Source: Demequina litorisediminis (lineage in GTDB: Bacteria > Actinomycetota > Actinomycetes > Actinomycetales > Demequinaceae). From it: a stretch of 64,000 bases of DNA. The notes below the pieces were generated by a model. That model was not told the DNA's origin, made no database searches, and saw only the letters and a list, made by a program, of their open reading frames with translations. Both the position numbers and the translations under genes were made by a program. The stretch covers positions 124,001-188,000 of the forward strand of contig NZ_BSUN01000001.1 of assembly GCF_030161615.1 (NCBI RefSeq), written 5' to 3'. This document shows positions 1 through 10,642 of this stretch, piece by piece. The number at the start of each line of letters is the position of its first letter. Position 1 is the stretch's first letter.

Positions 1-1
1 G

Positions 2-469
2 AAGACGGAGCTCCTGAACGTCCCGTTCGCCCTGGCGAACACCACCATTCTGGTGCTGTCCTCCTTCACCGCCCAGGCGGGTGTGTGGGCGGCAGAGCGC
101 TACCAGCGCCGCCGCACCGGTTCCTTCTGGAACGTGAAGTCGTGGGGCATGCACGAGTGGTTCGTCCTGACGTTCATCATGGGCTCGATCTTCGTCGCCG
201 GCCAGGTCTACGAGTACGCGATGCTCGTGTCCGAGGGCCTCACGATTTCCTCGAGCCCTTACGGATCGGTGTTCTACCTCACGACCGGCTTCCACGGCCT
301 GCACGTGATCGGTGGACTGATCGCGATGCTGTTCGTCCTGGCACGCTCGTTCGCCGCCAAGAAGTTCGGCACGCACGAGGCAACCACCACCATCGTCGTG
401 TCCTACTACTGGCACTTCGTTGACGTCGTGTGGATCGCCCTGTTCGCCGTGATCTACCTGGTTCAGTAA
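2..469 (+). CDS. ctaE: Cytochrome c oxidase subunit III, C-terminal part
   Basis: The window opens inside this gene; 155 residues up to the stop are present. Several hydrophobic helices are visible, with the subunit III signatures TTGFHGLHV and, near the end, [11 protein letters not shown]. Subunit III stabilises the aa3 oxidase in the cell membrane. The stop lies 10 bases before qcrC, so it probably heads a ctaE-qcrC-qcrA-qcrB operon, the usual actinobacterial order. No frame damage is seen; one intact GAGCTC lies at its visible start. Confidence 0.95.
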   Translation, partial: KTELLNVPFALANTTILVLSSFTAQAGVWAAERYQRRRTGSFWNVKSWGMHEWFVLTFIMGSIFVAGQVYEYAMLVSEGLTISSSPYGSVFYLTTGFHGLHVIGGLIAMLFVLARSFAAKKFGTHEATTTIVVSYYWHFVDVVWIALFAVIYLVQ

Positions 470-479
470 GGGAATCCCG

Positions 480-1265
480 ATGCACGCAATCGCCCGCAGG
501 CGCCACCACAAGGCAGCACCGCTGCTCCTGGTGCTGACCCTGCTCGCCCTCATCACCGGTGTGGCCGCCGTCGCCGCACCCTCCGCCGCCACGGCATCCG
601 AGACTGCCTCCGCCGAGGACGTCGCCGCCGGTGAGGCACTCTTCACCGCCAACTGCGCCTCGTGCCACGGCCTCGACGCCGAGGGCCAGGACGGCGTGGC
701 GCCGTCGCTAGTCGGCGTCGGAGCCGCCGCGGTCGACTTCCAGGTAGGCACCGGCCGCATGCCGATGCAGGCCTCGGGCCCGCAGGCCATCGCCAAGAAG
801 GCGCAGTTCAGCCAGGACGAGATCGACCAGGCGGCCGCCTGGGTGGCTTCGCTTGGCGCCGGCCCTGCGGTCCCCACGCCCGAGCAGGTTGACCCCGAAC
901 TCGGCGACGCCGCCAACGGTATGGAGATCTTCCGCACCAACTGCGCGATGTGCCACGGCTCCATCGGTGGCGGCGGTGCGCTGACGCAGGGCAAGTACGC
1001 CCCGTCTCTGCTCGAGACGACCCCCACCCACATCTACGAGGCGATGCTGACCGGCCCGCAGTCCATGCCGGTGTTCAACGACGCCAACATCACCCCCGAA
1101 CACAAGCGCGACGTCATTGCCTACATCGCGGCTCAGCAGGACGGCTCCCCCGGCGGCCTGTCGCTGGGCGCCATCGGCCCCGTCTCCGAGGGCTTCTGGG
1201 CCTGGTTGGTCCTCCTCGGCCTCATCATCGGCGCTACCGTCTGGGTTGGAGCACGTTCCTCATGA
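480..1265 (+). CDS. qcrC: Cytochrome bc1 complex diheme cytochrome c subunit
   Basis: The protein has 261 residues and an intact frame. It has an N-terminal hydrophobic segment (about residues 13-33), two c-type heme sites (CASCH near residue 59 and CAMCH near 155, giving a diheme cytochrome cc) and a C-terminal membrane helix. In actinobacteria this subunit passes electrons from the bc1 complex directly to the aa3 oxidase inside a supercomplex. The start has AAGGGA a few bases upstream. The stop overlaps the qcrA start (ATGA), so the two are translationally coupled. Confidence 0.97.
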   Translation: MHAIARRRHHKAAPLLLVLTLLALITGVAAVAAPSAATASETASAEDVAAGEALFTANCASCHGLDAEGQDGVAPSLVGVGAAAVDFQVGTGRMPMQASGPQAIAKKAQFSQDEIDQAAAWVASLGAGPAVPTPEQVDPELGDAANGMEIFRTNCAMCHGSIGGGGALTQGKYAPSLLETTPTHIYEAMLTGPQSMPVFNDANITPEHKRDVIAYIAAQQDGSPGGLSLGAIGPVSEGFWAWLVLLGLIIGATVWVGARSS

Positions 1266-2358
1266 GCACGCCTGAACACCACGAAGAGCCCGTGACCAAG
1301 AACGGTTTCACGGACCCCGGACTCGCGGACCACCGTCCGCGCCGCGCCGACGTCGAGCCCAAGGCCGACCGTCGCGCCGAGCGCCAGGTCGCCGCACTGT
1401 TCGGCTTGTCGGTCATCGGCACCGTCATCGCCCTGTGGGCGTACTTCGGCCTCGACGCAGGCGACGGGAGCGACGTCAACGCGATTCACCGGGTGAACCT
1501 GTGGATCGGCATCGGCATCTTCCTCACCATGGTGGGCATCGGCTTCGGTGCCATCCACTGGGCCAAGACCCTCATGCGCGACCACGAGATGGTCGAGGAG
1601 CGTCACGCCCTGCGCACGTCCGACGAGAACCGTGAGGCCGCGATCCAGAACCTCAAGGACGGCGTCGCTGACTCCGGCCTTGGCACCCCGAGCGAGTCCG
1701 GCACCGGCGTGAAGCGCCGCAGCCTGCTCAAGGGATCTCTCATCACCGCGATGGCGATCGCTCCCCTGTCGCTCCTGGTTCCCCAGATCGGCAACATGGG
1801 TGCGGACTGGAACATCTCCAAGTTCCGTCACACCATGTGGGGTCCCGGCGTGCGCCTCACCCGCGACCCCGACGGCAAGCCGATCAAGGCCGCTGACGTC
1901 ACCATCGGCTCGGTCTTCCACGTGATTCCCGACGGCCTGAACAAGCCTGGATCACCACCACAAGATGGCGGAGAAGGCCAAGGCTGTGGTGCTGCTGCTT
2001 CGCCTCAACCCCGAGGACCTCAAGATCCAGAAGGGCCGCGAGGACTGGTCGTTCGACGGCGTCATCGCCTACTCGAAGATCTGCACCCACGTCGGTTGCC
2101 CTGTGGCGCTGTACGAGCAGCAGACGCACCACCTGCTGTGCCCCTGCCACCAGTCGACCTTCGACGTCTCGGACGGCGCCAAGGTGGTCTTCGGTCCCGC
2201 AAAGCGCCCCCTGCCCCAGCCTGCCGATCGCCGTGGATGACGACGGCTACATCGTCGCCAAGAACGACTTTGACGAGCCCGTGGGCCCGTCGTATTGGAC
2301 GCGTCTCACGGGTGACTCCACCACCGAGGCCACGTCCGTCGAGGAGGAGAGCCACTGA
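1262..2358 (+). CDS. qcrA: Cytochrome bc1 complex Rieske iron-sulfur subunit
   Basis: About 364 residues once two single-base insertions are removed (near 1946, AAGCTG read as AAGCCTG; near 2220, CAGCTG read as CAGCCTG). An N-terminal membrane region with several helices is followed by the Rieske domain with the 2Fe-2S ligand motifs CTHVGC and CPCH. It oxidises menaquinol and passes electrons to cytochrome c. The start overlaps the qcrC stop and the stop overlaps the qcrB start by one base. As printed the frame is broken twice; I take this as sequence error, because both breaks sit at AGCT sites and correction restores the family. Confidence 0.95.
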
Positions 2359-4076
2359 TGGGCGCCAAGGCTGAACAACGCCGCCTCCGGCACCGCGAAC
2401 TTCGTTGACGACCGCACCTCCATCGGAGGCTTCGTCAAGTTCTTCGCGCGCAAGGCTCTTCCCCGACCACTGGTCGTTCATGCTGGGCGAGATCGCCCTG
2501 TACTCGTTCGTTGTCCTGCTCATCTCGGGCGTCTTCCTGACGGCCTTCTTTGTGCCCTCGATGACCGAGGTGCACTACGAGGGCCCGTTCGAGACCATGC
2601 AGGGCGTCTCGATGACCGAGGCGTTCGCCTCGACCCTGCGCATCTCCTTCGAGGTTCCCGGCGGCCTGCTGATCCGTCAGATCCACCACTGGTCGGCGCT
2701 GCTGTTCCTCGCCGCGATCATGACGCACATGTGTCGCGTGTTCTTCACCGGCGCGTTCCGCAAGCCCCGCGAGCTCAACTGGCTCGTTGGCTTCACCCTG
2801 ATGGTGCTGGGCCTCGCGGCAGGCTTCACGGGCTACTCGCTCCCCGATGACGTGCTCTCCGGCAACGGCCTGCGCATCATCGACGGTGTCGTCAAGTCCA
2901 TCCCGATTATCGGCTCGTACACCTCGTACTGGCTGTTCGGCGGCGAGTATCCCGGCGGCGACATCATCCCTCGCCTATTCACGGCCCACATCCTGCTGGT
3001 GCCGGGTCTCATCCTGGCCCTGATCGCAGTACACCTCTTCCTGGTGTTCCTGCATAAGCACACGCAGTACCCGGGCGGCGGCAAGACCGACCGCAACGTG
3101 GTGGGCCTGCCCCTGTTCCCCGTGTACACGGCCAAGGCCGGCGGATTCTTCTTCGTCGTGTTCGGCATCATCGCCCTGGTGGCGGCGGTGTTCACCATCA
3201 ACCCGGTGTGGAACTACGGGCCCTACGACCCGTCCCCCGTCTCAGCAGGTACGCAGCCCGACTGGTACATCCTCTTCGTCGACGGTGCGCTCCGCCTCAT
3301 GCCCGGTTGGCTGTTCGGTGTCCCGCTCGAGTGGGAGATCTTCGGCTACACCCTGTCGATGAACATCCTGCTTCCTGCAGTCATCCTGCCCGGCTTGTTC
3401 TTCGGCTTCATCGCGATGTACCCGTGGATCGAGAAGTGGGCGACCGGTGACCGTGGCGAGAAGCACGTGCTCGATCGTCCCCGCAACGTGCCGGTGCGCA
3501 CGGGCATCGGCGTGGCCACCATCACGTTCTACGTCATCCTGGTCCTCGAGGGCTCCAACGACATCGTGGCCACCCTGTTCCACCTGTCGCTCAACGACCT
3601 CACTATCTTCTTCCAGTGGGCGATCTTCATCCTGCCTCCGATCATGTTCTGGGTCACTAAGCGGATCTGCATGGGCCTCCAGCGCAAGGATCGCGAGCCT
3701 GGTGCTCCACGGTCACGAGACGGGCACCATCGTCCGTCACGAAGACGGCGAGTACATTGAGGTTCACCAGCCGCTCGACGAGCAGGAGGTCTGGCTGCGT
3801 GTCTCGCACGACGACATCGCCCCGCTCGAGCTCGAGCCGGAGTACAACGAGAACGGCGTCCGCCGTCCGGGGTACCGCTGGGATCGCTTCAAGCAGGCCC
3901 TTTCCCGCTTCTACTACGAGGAGCGCATCTCCCCTGTCACCAAGGCGGAGTACGACGAGGCCCAGCACCACCACGGTCACGGCAACGCCGACGCGGATAT
4001 CCACGCGGCCGACGCCAAGGACGCTGACAAGCGTCTGACCGAGGAATGGGACAGGGTCGAAGACGAGGCCAAGTAG
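2358..4076 (+). CDS. qcrB: Cytochrome bc1 complex cytochrome b subunit
   Basis: About 571 residues after removing three insertions (near 2370 and 2455, AAGCT read as AAGGCT; near 3699, GAGCTG read as GAGCCTG). The corrected N-terminus runs MGAKLNNAASGTANFVDDR. Many transmembrane helices and the quinone-site region (GYSLPDD) are visible, and a hydrophilic C-terminal extension of about 110 residues follows, as in other actinobacterial QcrB proteins. The extension is lost if the third indel is taken literally. It is the last gene of the operon and is followed by a strong terminator hairpin. Confidence 0.95.
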
Positions 4077-4100
4077 CCTCTGCGCGATCGCGTCACATGA

Positions 4101-4137
4101 GGGCGGCATCCCCTTTGGGGGGTGCCGCCCTCGTCGT
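4101..4137 (+). terminator. Rho-independent terminator after qcrB
   Basis: The arms GGGCGGCA and TGCCGCCC frame an inner CCCC/GGGG stem and are followed by a weak T/C tract. It sits 25 bases after the qcrB stop and ends the ctaE-qcrCAB unit. Confidence 0.8.
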
Positions 4138-4303
4138 TTCTTGGGACGTCTCGCTCCACGTGCCACGCCGAGGAATCGCAGGGCCTTCGCCGACGTTGAC
4201 ACACCCGGGCATCGGTGCCCGTCGCCGCGACGACGGCGATAGGCTCGACCCGTACCCCGGAAATACCTGCGCGGCCACCGCCGCGCCCTGAGCAGGAGGA
4301 AGC

Positions 4304-4929
4304 ATGGCTGACTACACGCTGCCGGATCTGAGCCTACGACTACGGAGCTCTTGACCCGCACATCGCCGGCGAGATCATGGAGCCTTCACCACAGCAAGCA
4401 CCACGCCGCCTACGTGGCGGGCGCGAACACCGCGCTCGAGAAGATGGCCGCTGCACGCGAGTCGGGCGACTTCGGCGCCATCGCGGGCCTTGAGAAGGCC
4501 CTCGCCTTCAACCTTGGTGGACACACCAACCACTCGATCTTCTGGACCAACCTCTCCCCCGAGGGCGGCGACAAGCCCACTGGAGAGCCTGTCCGCGGCC
4601 ATCGACGAGCACTTCGGATCGTTCGACGGCTTCCAGGCCCATTTCACCAACAACGCCATGACCATCATGGGCTCCGGCTGGTCCATCCTCGCGTGGGACA
4701 CCATCGGTCAGAAGGCTCATCATCGTTCAGGCTGTACGACCAGCAGGGCAACGTCCCTGTCGGCCTCATCCCGCTGCTCATGCTCGACATGTGGGAGCAC
4801 GCGTTCTACCTGCAGTACAAGAACGTGAAGGCCGACTACGTCAAGGCCTGGTGGAACGTCGTGGACTGGGCAAATGTCCAGCAGCGCTTCATCACCGCTA
4901 CCGCGACCAAGGGACTCATCGTCCAGTAG
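4304..4929 (+). CDS. sodA: Superoxide dismutase (Mn/Fe family)
   Basis: About 206 residues after removing five insertions (near 4333, 4383, 4588, 4714, 4730), all at AGCT sites; this is the densest damage in the window. An intact GAGCTC at 4346 reads correctly as part of [10 protein letters not shown]. The corrected protein has the N-terminal ligand region ELHHSKHH, a second region NHSIFW, and the C-terminal signature [11 protein letters not shown] with its conserved Asp and His. It removes superoxide in the cytoplasm. AGGAGGA lies seven bases before the ATG. Metal choice (Mn or Fe) cannot be settled from sequence alone. Confidence 0.93.
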
Positions 4930-4948
4930 GTTGCGCGAACGCACCACG

Positions 4949-4985
4949 CCAAGGGCGGGCTCTCCACCAGAGGGCCCGCCCTTGG
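4949..4985 (+). terminator. Terminator after sodA
   Basis: A long near-perfect inverted repeat: CCAAGGGCGGGCTCT pairs with AGAGGGCCCGCCCTTGG around a five-base loop. It begins 20 bases after the sodA stop. Confidence 0.8.
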
Positions 4986-5024
4986 TGCGTCCTGGACTCG
5001 TCTAGCGCGCTAGATTTCCTCGAT

Positions 5025-5695
5025 ATGAGCTCTTCCCCGGCCGCGCCGTCCCGGCGCCACCTCACCGCATTGCTCGTGGTGCTCGTTGTCGTCCAGTTCG
5101 GCGCGCCCATCACACTCCATGGCCACGGCTGGGCGCTCGTGTATCTCGCGGTCTACATCGGCCTCATCGCGGTCGCCGTGACCCGGTTCGCGGCGAATCA
5201 CGTCCAGCATCGGGTCCTGATCGGTGCCTCCGTCGCCATGGCGGGCGCGGGCGTCTGGTTCGCTTTTCACCAGGAGTCCACCGCCGCTCAGGGCGCGCTC
5301 ATGGCGGGCATCGGCCTACTCCAGGCGGCGCTCCTCGTGACGATGTCGGGAGCACTCCTGAGGCCACCTCCGGACCTCAGGACCATCGACATGCTCCTCA
5401 TCGCGCTCGGAGCGTATCTCCTCATCGGCGGCGTCTTCGGGGCCGTGATGGGCCTCCAGGAGATCGCCGTTCCTGGTTCCTGGCAGGCCAGCACCGGTGA
5501 GGCACTCACGTGGCAAGACATGGTCTACACGAGTATGTGACGCTCGCGACTCTCGGCTACGGCGACATCACCCCCGTGGGCGACTGGGCGCGCTCCCTCG
5601 CGGCAATGGAGGCCGTCGTCGGCCCCCTCTTTGTCGCCGTCGTGATTGCGCGCCTCGTGGGCGTCGCGGGACTGGCGCAGCGCGACCAGCGCTAG
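5025..5695 (+). CDS. Potassium-channel family membrane protein
   Basis: About 223 residues if one missing base near 5533 is restored (AGCTATG printed as AGTATG). Five or so hydrophobic helices lead to a pore loop with the selectivity filter TLGYGDITP and a final helix, the Ion_trans_2 type fold. As printed the frame stops just before the filter, so a literal reading would lose the pore. No clear ribosome site precedes the ATG, so the start is uncertain. No regulatory RCK domain is present; the gene ends shortly after the last helix. Confidence 0.85.
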
Positions 5696-5913
5696 TCGCG
5701 CCCACCGCCCGCCACGAAGCCACCGCGTCGGCCTTCCCCCGCCGCTCCCCTCGCTGTGCCGCTCGTGGCCGCATCTGCGGCTCGGGGGCCACGTCGGTGC
5801 CGCTCATGGCCGCATTTGCAGCACGAAGGGCGCGCGCGAGGGCCGGCGTGGTGAGCCGTCAGGGTGGGGCGTGGACACGGTGAGGAGTGTCACCAGCCGG
5901 CCGATGCACGACA

Positions 5914-5948
5914 AAGGCCCGCTCCCCCGGTCAGGGGCAACGGGCCTT
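5914..5948. terminator. Bidirectional terminator between the channel gene and ctaF
   Basis: Arms AAGGCCCG and CGGGCCTT enclose a CCCCC/GGGG inner stem. It separates the plus-strand channel gene from the minus-strand ctaF end at 5968. The 218 bases between the channel stop and this hairpin show no gene I can support. Confidence 0.7.
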
Positions 5949-5967
5949 CGTCGTGAAAACTACAAGC

Positions 5968-6371
5968 CTAGTGTGCGTGGCGTCCCGTGGAGAACTCCAT
6001 GACCCAGCCGCACAGGCCGACGACGCCGACCACGGTCGCGGGGACCAGGATCCACCAGCCCACGGCCAACGCAGTGAAGGCAAGAGCGGCGCCGAGCGCC
6101 AGCGGCAGCGGCCACCAGGCTCCACGGCGCGTAGACGCCCTGCTCACCGGAGAGCCTGAGCGATCTCGCCGTCATGGTCGTCCTCGGCGCGCATGCCGTG
6201 ACGCTTGGCCAGCATGGTGAAGTACACGCCCACCATGATGAACATGCCGAACGTCAGCATGATGCAGGTGAGACCCACCCACTCGTCCCAGCCGGTCAGG
6301 ATGCCGTACGCAGTGCCTGCCAGCAGGAAGAAGAACGACGGCAGCGTGAAGATGTTCGCTTCAAGACGCAT
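5968..6371 (-). CDS. ctaF: Cytochrome c oxidase subunit IV, actinobacterial type
   Basis: About 133 residues after removing two insertions (near 6119, AGCTGG; near 6155, CAGCTC on the coding strand). It has four hydrophobic helices and begins MRLEANIFTLPSFFFLLAG, the standard start of this small actinobacterial subunit, and ends EFSTGRHAH. It starts a few bases after the ctaD stop and belongs to the ctaC-ctaD-ctaF operon. Confidence 0.92.
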
Positions 6372-6374
6372 GGG

Positions 6375-8100
6375 TCATGCCTCCTTCGAGACGGGCGCCG
6401 CGTCCACCAGTGCGTGGTGGGACGACGCGTGATCGCGGGCCGCGGCCTCCGGGTGGTGGAGGTCGAACGCGGGGCGCTCGGAGCGGATACGCGGGATGGA
6501 CACGAAGTTGTGACGCGGCGGCGGGCAAGAGGTCGCCCACTCGAGCGAGTTGCCGTAACCCCACGGGTCGTCGACCGTGACCTTCGGCGCACGCTTCGCG
6601 GTGATGTACACGTTCCAGAAGAACGGCAGCGTCGACAGGGCGAGGATCACGGAACCGACGGTCGAGACCTGGTTCATGAAGGTGAACCCGTCCTCGGGCA
6701 TGTAGTCGACGTAGCGACGGGCCATGCCGGAGGCGCCGAGCCAGTGCTGGATCAGGAAGGTGGTGTGGAAGCCGATGAACAGCAGCCAGAAGTGGACCTT
6801 GCCCCAACGCTCGTTGAGCATCTTGCCGGTGAACTTGGGCCACCAGAAGTAGAAGCCAGCGAACATCGCGAACACGACCGTACCGAACACGACGTAGTGG
6901 AAGTGCGCGACCACGAAGTACGAGTCGGAGATCGGGAAGTCCAGCGGCGGAGCCGAGAGGATGATGCCGGTCAGGCCACCGAACAAGAAGGTGATGAGGA
7001 AGCCGATCGTCCACAGCATCGGGGTCTCAAAGGTGAGCTTCCTCGCCACATCGTGCCGATCCAGTTGAAGAACTTCACGCCTGTCGGCACCGCGATCAGC
7101 ATCGTCATGAACGAGAAGAACGGCAGCAGCACCGCGCCGGTCACGTACATGTGGTGCGCCCACACCGTCACGGACAGCGCAGCAATCGCGATCGTCGCGT
7201 ACACCAGGCCGTGATAGCCAAACAGCGGCTTGCGCGAGAAGACCGGGAGGATCTCGGTAATGATGCCGAAGAACGGCAGAGCGATGATGTACACCTCGGG
7301 GTGTCCGAAGAACCAGAACAGGTGCTGCCACAGGATGGCGCCGCCGTTATCGGGGTTGAACACCTGGGAGTGGAGCACACGGTCAGAGCCCAGCGCGAAC
7401 AGGGCCGAGGCCAGCGGCGGGAAGGCCAGCAGCACCAGCATCGAGGTCACGAGGATGTTCCACGTGAAGATCGGCATGCGGAACATCGTCATGCCAGGTG
7501 CACGCATCGTCACGATGGTGGTGATGAAGTTCACCGCACCAAGAATGGTGCCGAAGCCACCGAGCGCGAGGCCGAAGACCCACAGGTTGCCGCCCACGCC
7601 GGGCGAGTACACGGCGTTCGACAGCGGCGAATAGGCGAACCAGCCGAACGAGGCGGCGCCCTGCGGCGTGAAGAAGCCCGCGACCGCGATGATGCCGCCG
7701 AAGAGGTACAGCCAGTAGGCGAACATGTTCAGACGCGGGAATGCGACGTCGGGCGCGCCGATCTGCAGCGGCGTGATGACGTTCGCGAAGCCGGCGAACA
7801 GCGGCGTTGCGAACAGCAGCAGCATGATCGTGCCGTGCATGGTGAACAGGCTGGTTGTACTGCTCCGCGGACTGCACCACCTGCATGCCGGGCGCGAACA
7901 GGCTCGGCACGGATGAGCAGCGCGAGCACGCCGCCGATGATGAAGAACATGAACGACGTGATCAGGTACATGTACCCGATGGTCTTGTGGTCGGTGGAGG
8001 TGATCCACTTGACAACGATCGAGCCCGAGCGGGCGGGGGCGGCGGTCAGCGCGGGGGTCGAGCCCAGGCTGCCGTCGTTCTCATACGCTGCGGTCGCCAT
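6375..8100 (-). CDS. ctaD: Cytochrome c oxidase subunit I
   Basis: About 574 residues after correcting two AGCT insertions (near 7850 and 7902) and one missing base near 7038 (probable AGCCTC printed as AGCTC, giving MWRGSLTFETPM). Twelve or so helices are visible, with the heme-copper motifs [18 protein letters not shown] and VVAHFHYV. It reduces oxygen at the heme a3-CuB centre and pumps protons. Its ATG overlaps the ctaC stop by one base. Confidence 0.96.
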
Positions 8101-8972
8101 TACTCAGTCTCCCCGTGCTCGGTGGTGAACTCCACCACCTGGTCGCGGCTGTACTCGAGGCCGAGTTCGCCTTCGTAGCCCTTGTCTCGCAGTTCCTGCA
8201 TGTGCGCGTCGTACTCGTCGCGCTCGACGACCTTCACGTTGAAGAGCATCGAGGCGTGGTACTCGCCGCACAGGCTCGGCGCACTTGCCCTGGTAGGTGC
8301 CCGTCTGCGTGGGCGTCACCTGCCATTCGTTGGTGCGACCGGGAACCGTGTCCTCCTTGTAGAGGAACGCGGGGATCCAGAAAGAGTGGATGACATCACG
8401 CGAGTCGAGGTAGAAGTGAACCGTCTCGTTCACCGGGAGGTACAGGGTCGGGAGGGTCTCCTCGACGCCCTCCTCACCCGTGAGTTGAGCCTGCACGCCC
8501 GGGTCGAAGACATCGTCCGTGAGGTAGTTGAAGTCCCAGGCTCCACTGCTTGCCCACGACCTGAATCTCGACGTCAGGCTCGGCAGAGACGTCGGTCAGG
8601 AACGCGATGTCCTCGGCCGTGTACTTGAACAGCACGCCGATCGCGATGATCGGAACGATCGTGTACATCAGGCTCGAGCGGCAGGTTCACGCGCGTCTGC
8701 ACGGGCAGCTTGTTGTCGCCCTTGCGCTTGCGGTAAACAGCGACGCACCACAGGATCAAACCCCAGGTAATGACGCCGACGACGAGCGCGGCAATCCAGG
8801 ATCCGTTCCAGAGCGTGATGATGCGGCCGGTCTGATTGGTGATCTCCGGAGTCGAGGGAAGCGCGCCGTTCTCGATGCCCTGGGAACAACCCGAGAGCAA
8901 GAGGACCGCGGCCGCCGCGCCGGCACCCATGACGGCTTTTCTGGGCATGCGGGGACGTAGTTCGTGGGACAC
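8100..8972 (-). CDS. ctaC: Cytochrome c oxidase subunit II
   Basis: About 289 residues after removing three AGCT insertions (near 8273, 8539, 8671). It has a lipoprotein-type signal (LLLSGC), two membrane helices, and a C-terminal cupredoxin domain with the CuA ligands in HSFWIPAF and CAELCGEYHASM. The CuA ligand motif itself is split by the indel near 8273, so an uncorrected annotation would lose the copper site. It is the first gene of the oxidase operon. Confidence 0.95.
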
Positions 8973-9004
8973 ACGGGCAGTCTAGCGCGCGATACCGTGA
9001 GGGC

Positions 9005-10129
9005 ATGCCAGCGCAGCGCCTGTTCCTCGACGCCGGGGGCAGGCTCCCCATTTCCCCTCGTACCGCCGATGCGCTGAGGGCTGGCTTGGCCGATGGCTGG
9101 GCCGACCCGCGCCGTCTGACAACGGAGTCGCGGCGTGCCAGGGCGCTTGTCGATGGCGCGCGTGGCGCCATCGCCGAAGTCCTTGGTGTCCACCATGACA
9201 ACGTCCACCTCACGTCCTCCGTTCCCCTCGGGTTCGAACGGGTCATCGGCGGCATCTATGCCGCACGGCGGGGACGCACGCGCATCGGCGTGTCGGCCAT
9301 CGAACGGGACCTCGTTCTTGAGGCCGCATCCTTTGTCTCGTCGGGCGCCGTGGACACCTTCGAGGTGGACGCGGAAGGTCACGTTGACCTGGACGCGGTG
9401 CGCGCTGGCGCAAGCCACCCCGACACGGCGCTCGTGGCCGTGCAACACGCCAACCACGAGATCGGCACGCTGCAGCGGCTCGACGAGGTCGCGGAGATCA
9501 CCACCACTGCCGCCGTTCCCCTCGTGGTCGACGCGACCGCATCCATCGGGCACGTTTCCGCGCCCGAGCACTGGGACGCCCTCATCGCCGACCCCGCCGA
9601 CTGGGGCGCTCCGGCAGGCATCGGCGTCGTCGCACTTCGCCCGCGCACACGGTGGCTGCCCCACTGGCCCGAATCGTCTGACCCCTGGGCTCCGGGCGCG
9701 CTATCCGTGCCGCTCGCGTTGGCCGCAGCCGTGGCGCTCCAGGAACGCATGGAGAACCTGGAGGCGGAGGCCCGCCGCCAACACGATCTCGTCGACCGCC
9801 TGCGGGCCGGGATGGCACGCACCGTGGGCGTCCACCTGGTCGGTGATGCGGTGGAGCGCCTGCCCCACCTCGTCACCGCGGCCTTTCTGTACCTCGACGG
9901 TGAGCCCCTCGTCAGCCGACTCGATCGGGAAGGCATCGCGGTCGGCTCGGGCTCCGCGTGCGGCAAAGCAGCCTTCGAGCCGAGTCACGTCCTCGCGGCC
10001 ATGGGCGCCCTCACCCACGGCAACCTGCGCATCGGCCTGCACCCCGGCGTGACCGACCAAGACGTCGACAGGTTCCTCGCGGTACTCCCCCGTGTCGTCG
10101 AGCACGTCCGCGACTCCATGAGCGCCTGA
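9005..10129 (+). CDS. Class V aminotransferase / cysteine-desulfurase-like protein lacking the PLP lysine
   Basis: The frame is intact, 374 residues. The fold signature is clear: an N-terminal LFLDAGGRLPIS, a central VQHANHEIGTLQ (the NifS NNExG region), an aspartate in VVDATASIG, and the C-terminal mobile loop GSGSACGKAAFEPSHVLAAMG that keeps the catalytic cysteine. The segment that should hold SxHKxxGPKG reads DPADWGAPAGIG, so the PLP-binding lysine and its preceding histidine are replaced by tryptophan and aspartate. This codon stretch has no AGCT site and the frame is undisturbed, so the loss looks real. It is divergent from ctaC and convergent with erpA. It is probably not an active desulfurase; the role is unknown. 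Confidence 0.75.
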   Translation: MPAQRLFLDAGGRLPISPRTADALRAGLADGWADPRRLTTESRRARALVDGARGAIAEVLGVHHDNVHLTSSVPLGFERVIGGIYAARRGRTRIGVSAIERDLVLEAASFVSSGAVDTFEVDAEGHVDLDAVRAGASHPDTALVAVQHANHEIGTLQRLDEVAEITTTAAVPLVVDATASIGHVSAPEHWDALIADPADWGAPAGIGVVALRPRTRWLPHWPESSDPWAPGALSVPLALAAAVALQERMENLEAEARRQHDLVDRLRAGMARTVGVHLVGDAVERLPHLVTAAFLYLDGEPLVSRLDREGIAVGSGSACGKAAFEPSHVLAAMGALTHGNLRIGLHPGVTDQDVDRFLAVLPRVVEHVRDSMSA

Positions 10130-10138
10130 AACAGCAGA

Positions 10139-10172
10139 ACGGGCGGCGGGGCCATTGGCCCGCACCGCCCGT
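10139..10172. terminator. Terminator between convergent genes (desulfurase-like and erpA)
   Basis: Arms ACGGGCGG and CCGCCCGT with an inner GGGCC/GGCCC stem lie in the 65-base gap between the two convergent stops. Confidence 0.7.
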
Positions 10173-10194
10173 CCGCGCAGTATCGGTCGTCGAC

Positions 10195-10549
10195 TCAGGT
10201 GAAGGAGTCTCCACACGCGCAAGAGCCTGCAGCGTTCGGGTTGTCAATCGTGAAGCCCTGCTTCTCGATGGTGTCCGCGAAGTCAATCGTGGCACCGTCG
10301 AGGTAAGGCACGGACATCTTGTCCACGACTACCTCAACGCCCTCGTACTCCTTGACCGCGTCTCCGTCGAGCACTCGCTCGTCGAAGTACAGGCTGGTAG
10401 ATGAGGCCGGAGCAGCCACCCGGCTGCACCGCAAGGCGCAGACGGAGGTCGTCACGACCCTCCTGCTCGAGCAGGCTCTTCACCTTGCCAGCGGCGGCGT
10501 CGGTGATGACCACTCCGTGAGCCGGAACCTCAACAGCGGTGTCAGTCAT
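10195..10549 (-). CDS. erpA: A-type iron-sulfur carrier (HesB/IscA/ErpA)
   Basis: About 117 residues after removing one insertion near 10392 (CAGCTG read as CAGCCTG). The three cysteines of the family are present, in QPGGCSGL and at the end in [10 protein letters not shown]. It carries Fe-S clusters to target proteins in the cytoplasm. Its place between ctaC and a glycerate kinase is the same as in mycobacteria. Confidence 0.93.
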
Positions 10550-10642
10550 ATGCCGCCTCCTCTCTCTTGTCGGTGCGCCCTAGCCTACGCCGATTCGTTG
10601 AAAGCGCCACCATCCGTGCGTGCGCGGCGACTCCGGGTCCGG

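Noticed and set aside
1262-2358. qcrA and many other core genes as pseudogenes
   Set aside because: The breaks are single-base and almost always at AGCT; essential genes (sodA, ctaC, nadA, lpdA, lipA, glnA) would all be dead in one genome, which is not credible.
5696-5913. Small gene in the gap after the channel gene
   Set aside because: Only Arg/Ala-rich frames without ribosome sites; nothing family-like on either strand.
6174-7214. Long open frame on the plus strand opposite ctaD/ctaF
   Set aside because: Antisense shadow in GC-rich DNA; composition is rich in Arg, His, Glu and Asp with no family features.
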